From positions 121,221 to 185,220 of the forward strand of contig NZ_SOHL01000016.1 of NCBI RefSeq assembly GCF_004403985.1: a stretch of 64,000 nt of DNA, read 5' to 3'. The translations under genes and the position numbers were made by a program. Below are positions 63,689 to 64,000 of this stretch, one piece after another. The notes beneath the pieces were generated by a model. That model did not search any database and was not told the DNA's origin. It was given only the letters and a program-made list of their open reading frames with translations. The stretch's first letter is position 1, and each line of letters opens with the position of its first letter. The DNA comes from Cryobacterium gelidum. Its GTDB lineage: Bacteria; Actinomycetota; Actinomycetes; Actinomycetales; Microbacteriaceae.

Positions 63689-64000
63689 CCCTGTTCGAGC
63701 AGTAGACCTTGGTACCGCTGGAACCATTGCTGCCCTTTTCGTGGATGTAGAAACCATAGCCGGCCGCTTGGACCGCGACGGTGTTGCCGAAGAACGAGTT
63801 GCGCAGTCCCCAGCCGGTGACGCTTCCGTTGACCGCGAAGCCGTGCAGCGTGCTGTTCTTGCCCTGGTTGTTGTAGATCTGCCAGTCGTTGCCCTTGACC
63901 TTGACCCATTCATTGGCTCGCGGCATGTTGGCGCCATCGATGACGTTGTCGCGAATGATGCCGTTCGAGGTGCCTTCCTTGACCTCGATCGGTTGTGAGC
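63642..64000 (-). CDS. Right-handed beta-helix repeat protein, C-terminal part
   Basis: The frame is open from the window edge to TAG 63642, giving 119 residues. The sequence (IEVKEGTSNGIIRDNVIDGANM, VKGNDWQIYNNQGKNSTLHGF, GWGLRNSFFGNT) shows Asn-ladder coils of a pectate-lyase-like beta-helix. The C-terminus has two Cys (YCSNRVTLAGSGFSNQACIS). Related proteins are secreted glycan lyases or adhesins. The N-terminus is outside the window, so the class cannot be settled. Confidence 0.8.
   Translation of the reverse strand, partial: SQPIEVKEGTSNGIIRDNVIDGANMPRANEWVKVKGNDWQIYNNQGKNSTLHGFAVNGSVTGWGLRNSFFGNTVAVQAAGYGFYIHEKGSNGSSGTKVYCSNRVTLAGSGFSNQACIS

Overview
The window is a GC-rich actinobacterial chromosome segment with no phage, transposon, CRISPR or plasmid functions. 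A Microbacteriaceae member (Cryobacterium, Leifsonia or a relative) is the best guess. This rests on the gene set (fused MrpA/B, SigK/RskA, an AnsP-type permease, a ZTP riboswitch on glyA, a CopB ATPase behind a CsoR box), on GTG starts with GGAGG-type ribosome binding sites, and on a very frequent GCATCCG/CGGATGC word that also builds terminator hairpins. The genus is an inference; no rRNA or marker gene is present.

Layout. 1-6.9 kb: two tandem secreted subtilases (the first cut by the window edge), each followed by a hairpin. 7-12.9 kb: two MFS exporters, an MhqO/MhqD-like dioxygenase-esterase pair, a YrdB-like membrane protein and purU. 12.9-21.2 kb: an AnsP-like asparagine permease, then a complete, translationally coupled mrpA(B)CDEFG Na+/H+ antiporter operon. 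21.2-25.6 kb: a luciferase-like monooxygenase, then a ZTP riboswitch-glyA unit, folD and a gamma-carbonic-anhydrase-like protein. 25.6-33.2 kb: a galactoside locus with a GH42 beta-galactosidase divergent from an ABC importer (no ATPase gene), a LacI regulator and an aldose epimerase; two LacI/CelR-type operators lie in the divergent promoter region. 33.1-40.6 kb: LysR/EamA pair, CopB-type copper ATPase with a CsoR operator, DUF445 protein, an SGNH-GAF fusion lacking the nucleophile serine, and a short PdxH-like protein. 40.8-44.9 kb: an amide-utilisation cluster (acetamidase/formamidase, APC permease, AmiC-like receptor, divergent MarR regulator). This matches the make-up of the mycobacterial acetamide-inducible system.

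45-52.4 kb: tRNA-Lys, a conserved protein of unknown function, the SigK/RskA pair, a class IV aminotransferase, UDP-sugar dehydrogenase, a YeiH-family transporter and small proteins. 52.7 kb to the end: a surface-polysaccharide region (two acyltransferases, a PMM-like HAD phosphatase, a lipoprotein esterase, a Wzc-like tyrosine kinase with a Tyr-free pentapeptide-repeat tail, a fused PssD/PssE glycosyltransferase, a pyruvyltransferase, a GT4 glycosyltransferase and the end of a beta-helix protein). With the UDP-sugar dehydrogenase at 48.9 kb this suggests an acylated, pyruvylated acidic exopolysaccharide.

The best candidates for new biology are: the inverted GCATCCG hairpins; the Tyr-free kinase tail; the degenerate SGNH-GAF protein; a 30-bp tandem repeat after the UDP-sugar dehydrogenase gene; and ATATCAAC elements shared by the mhqO-like and luciferase-like genes. 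No clearly unprecedented multi-gene system was found.
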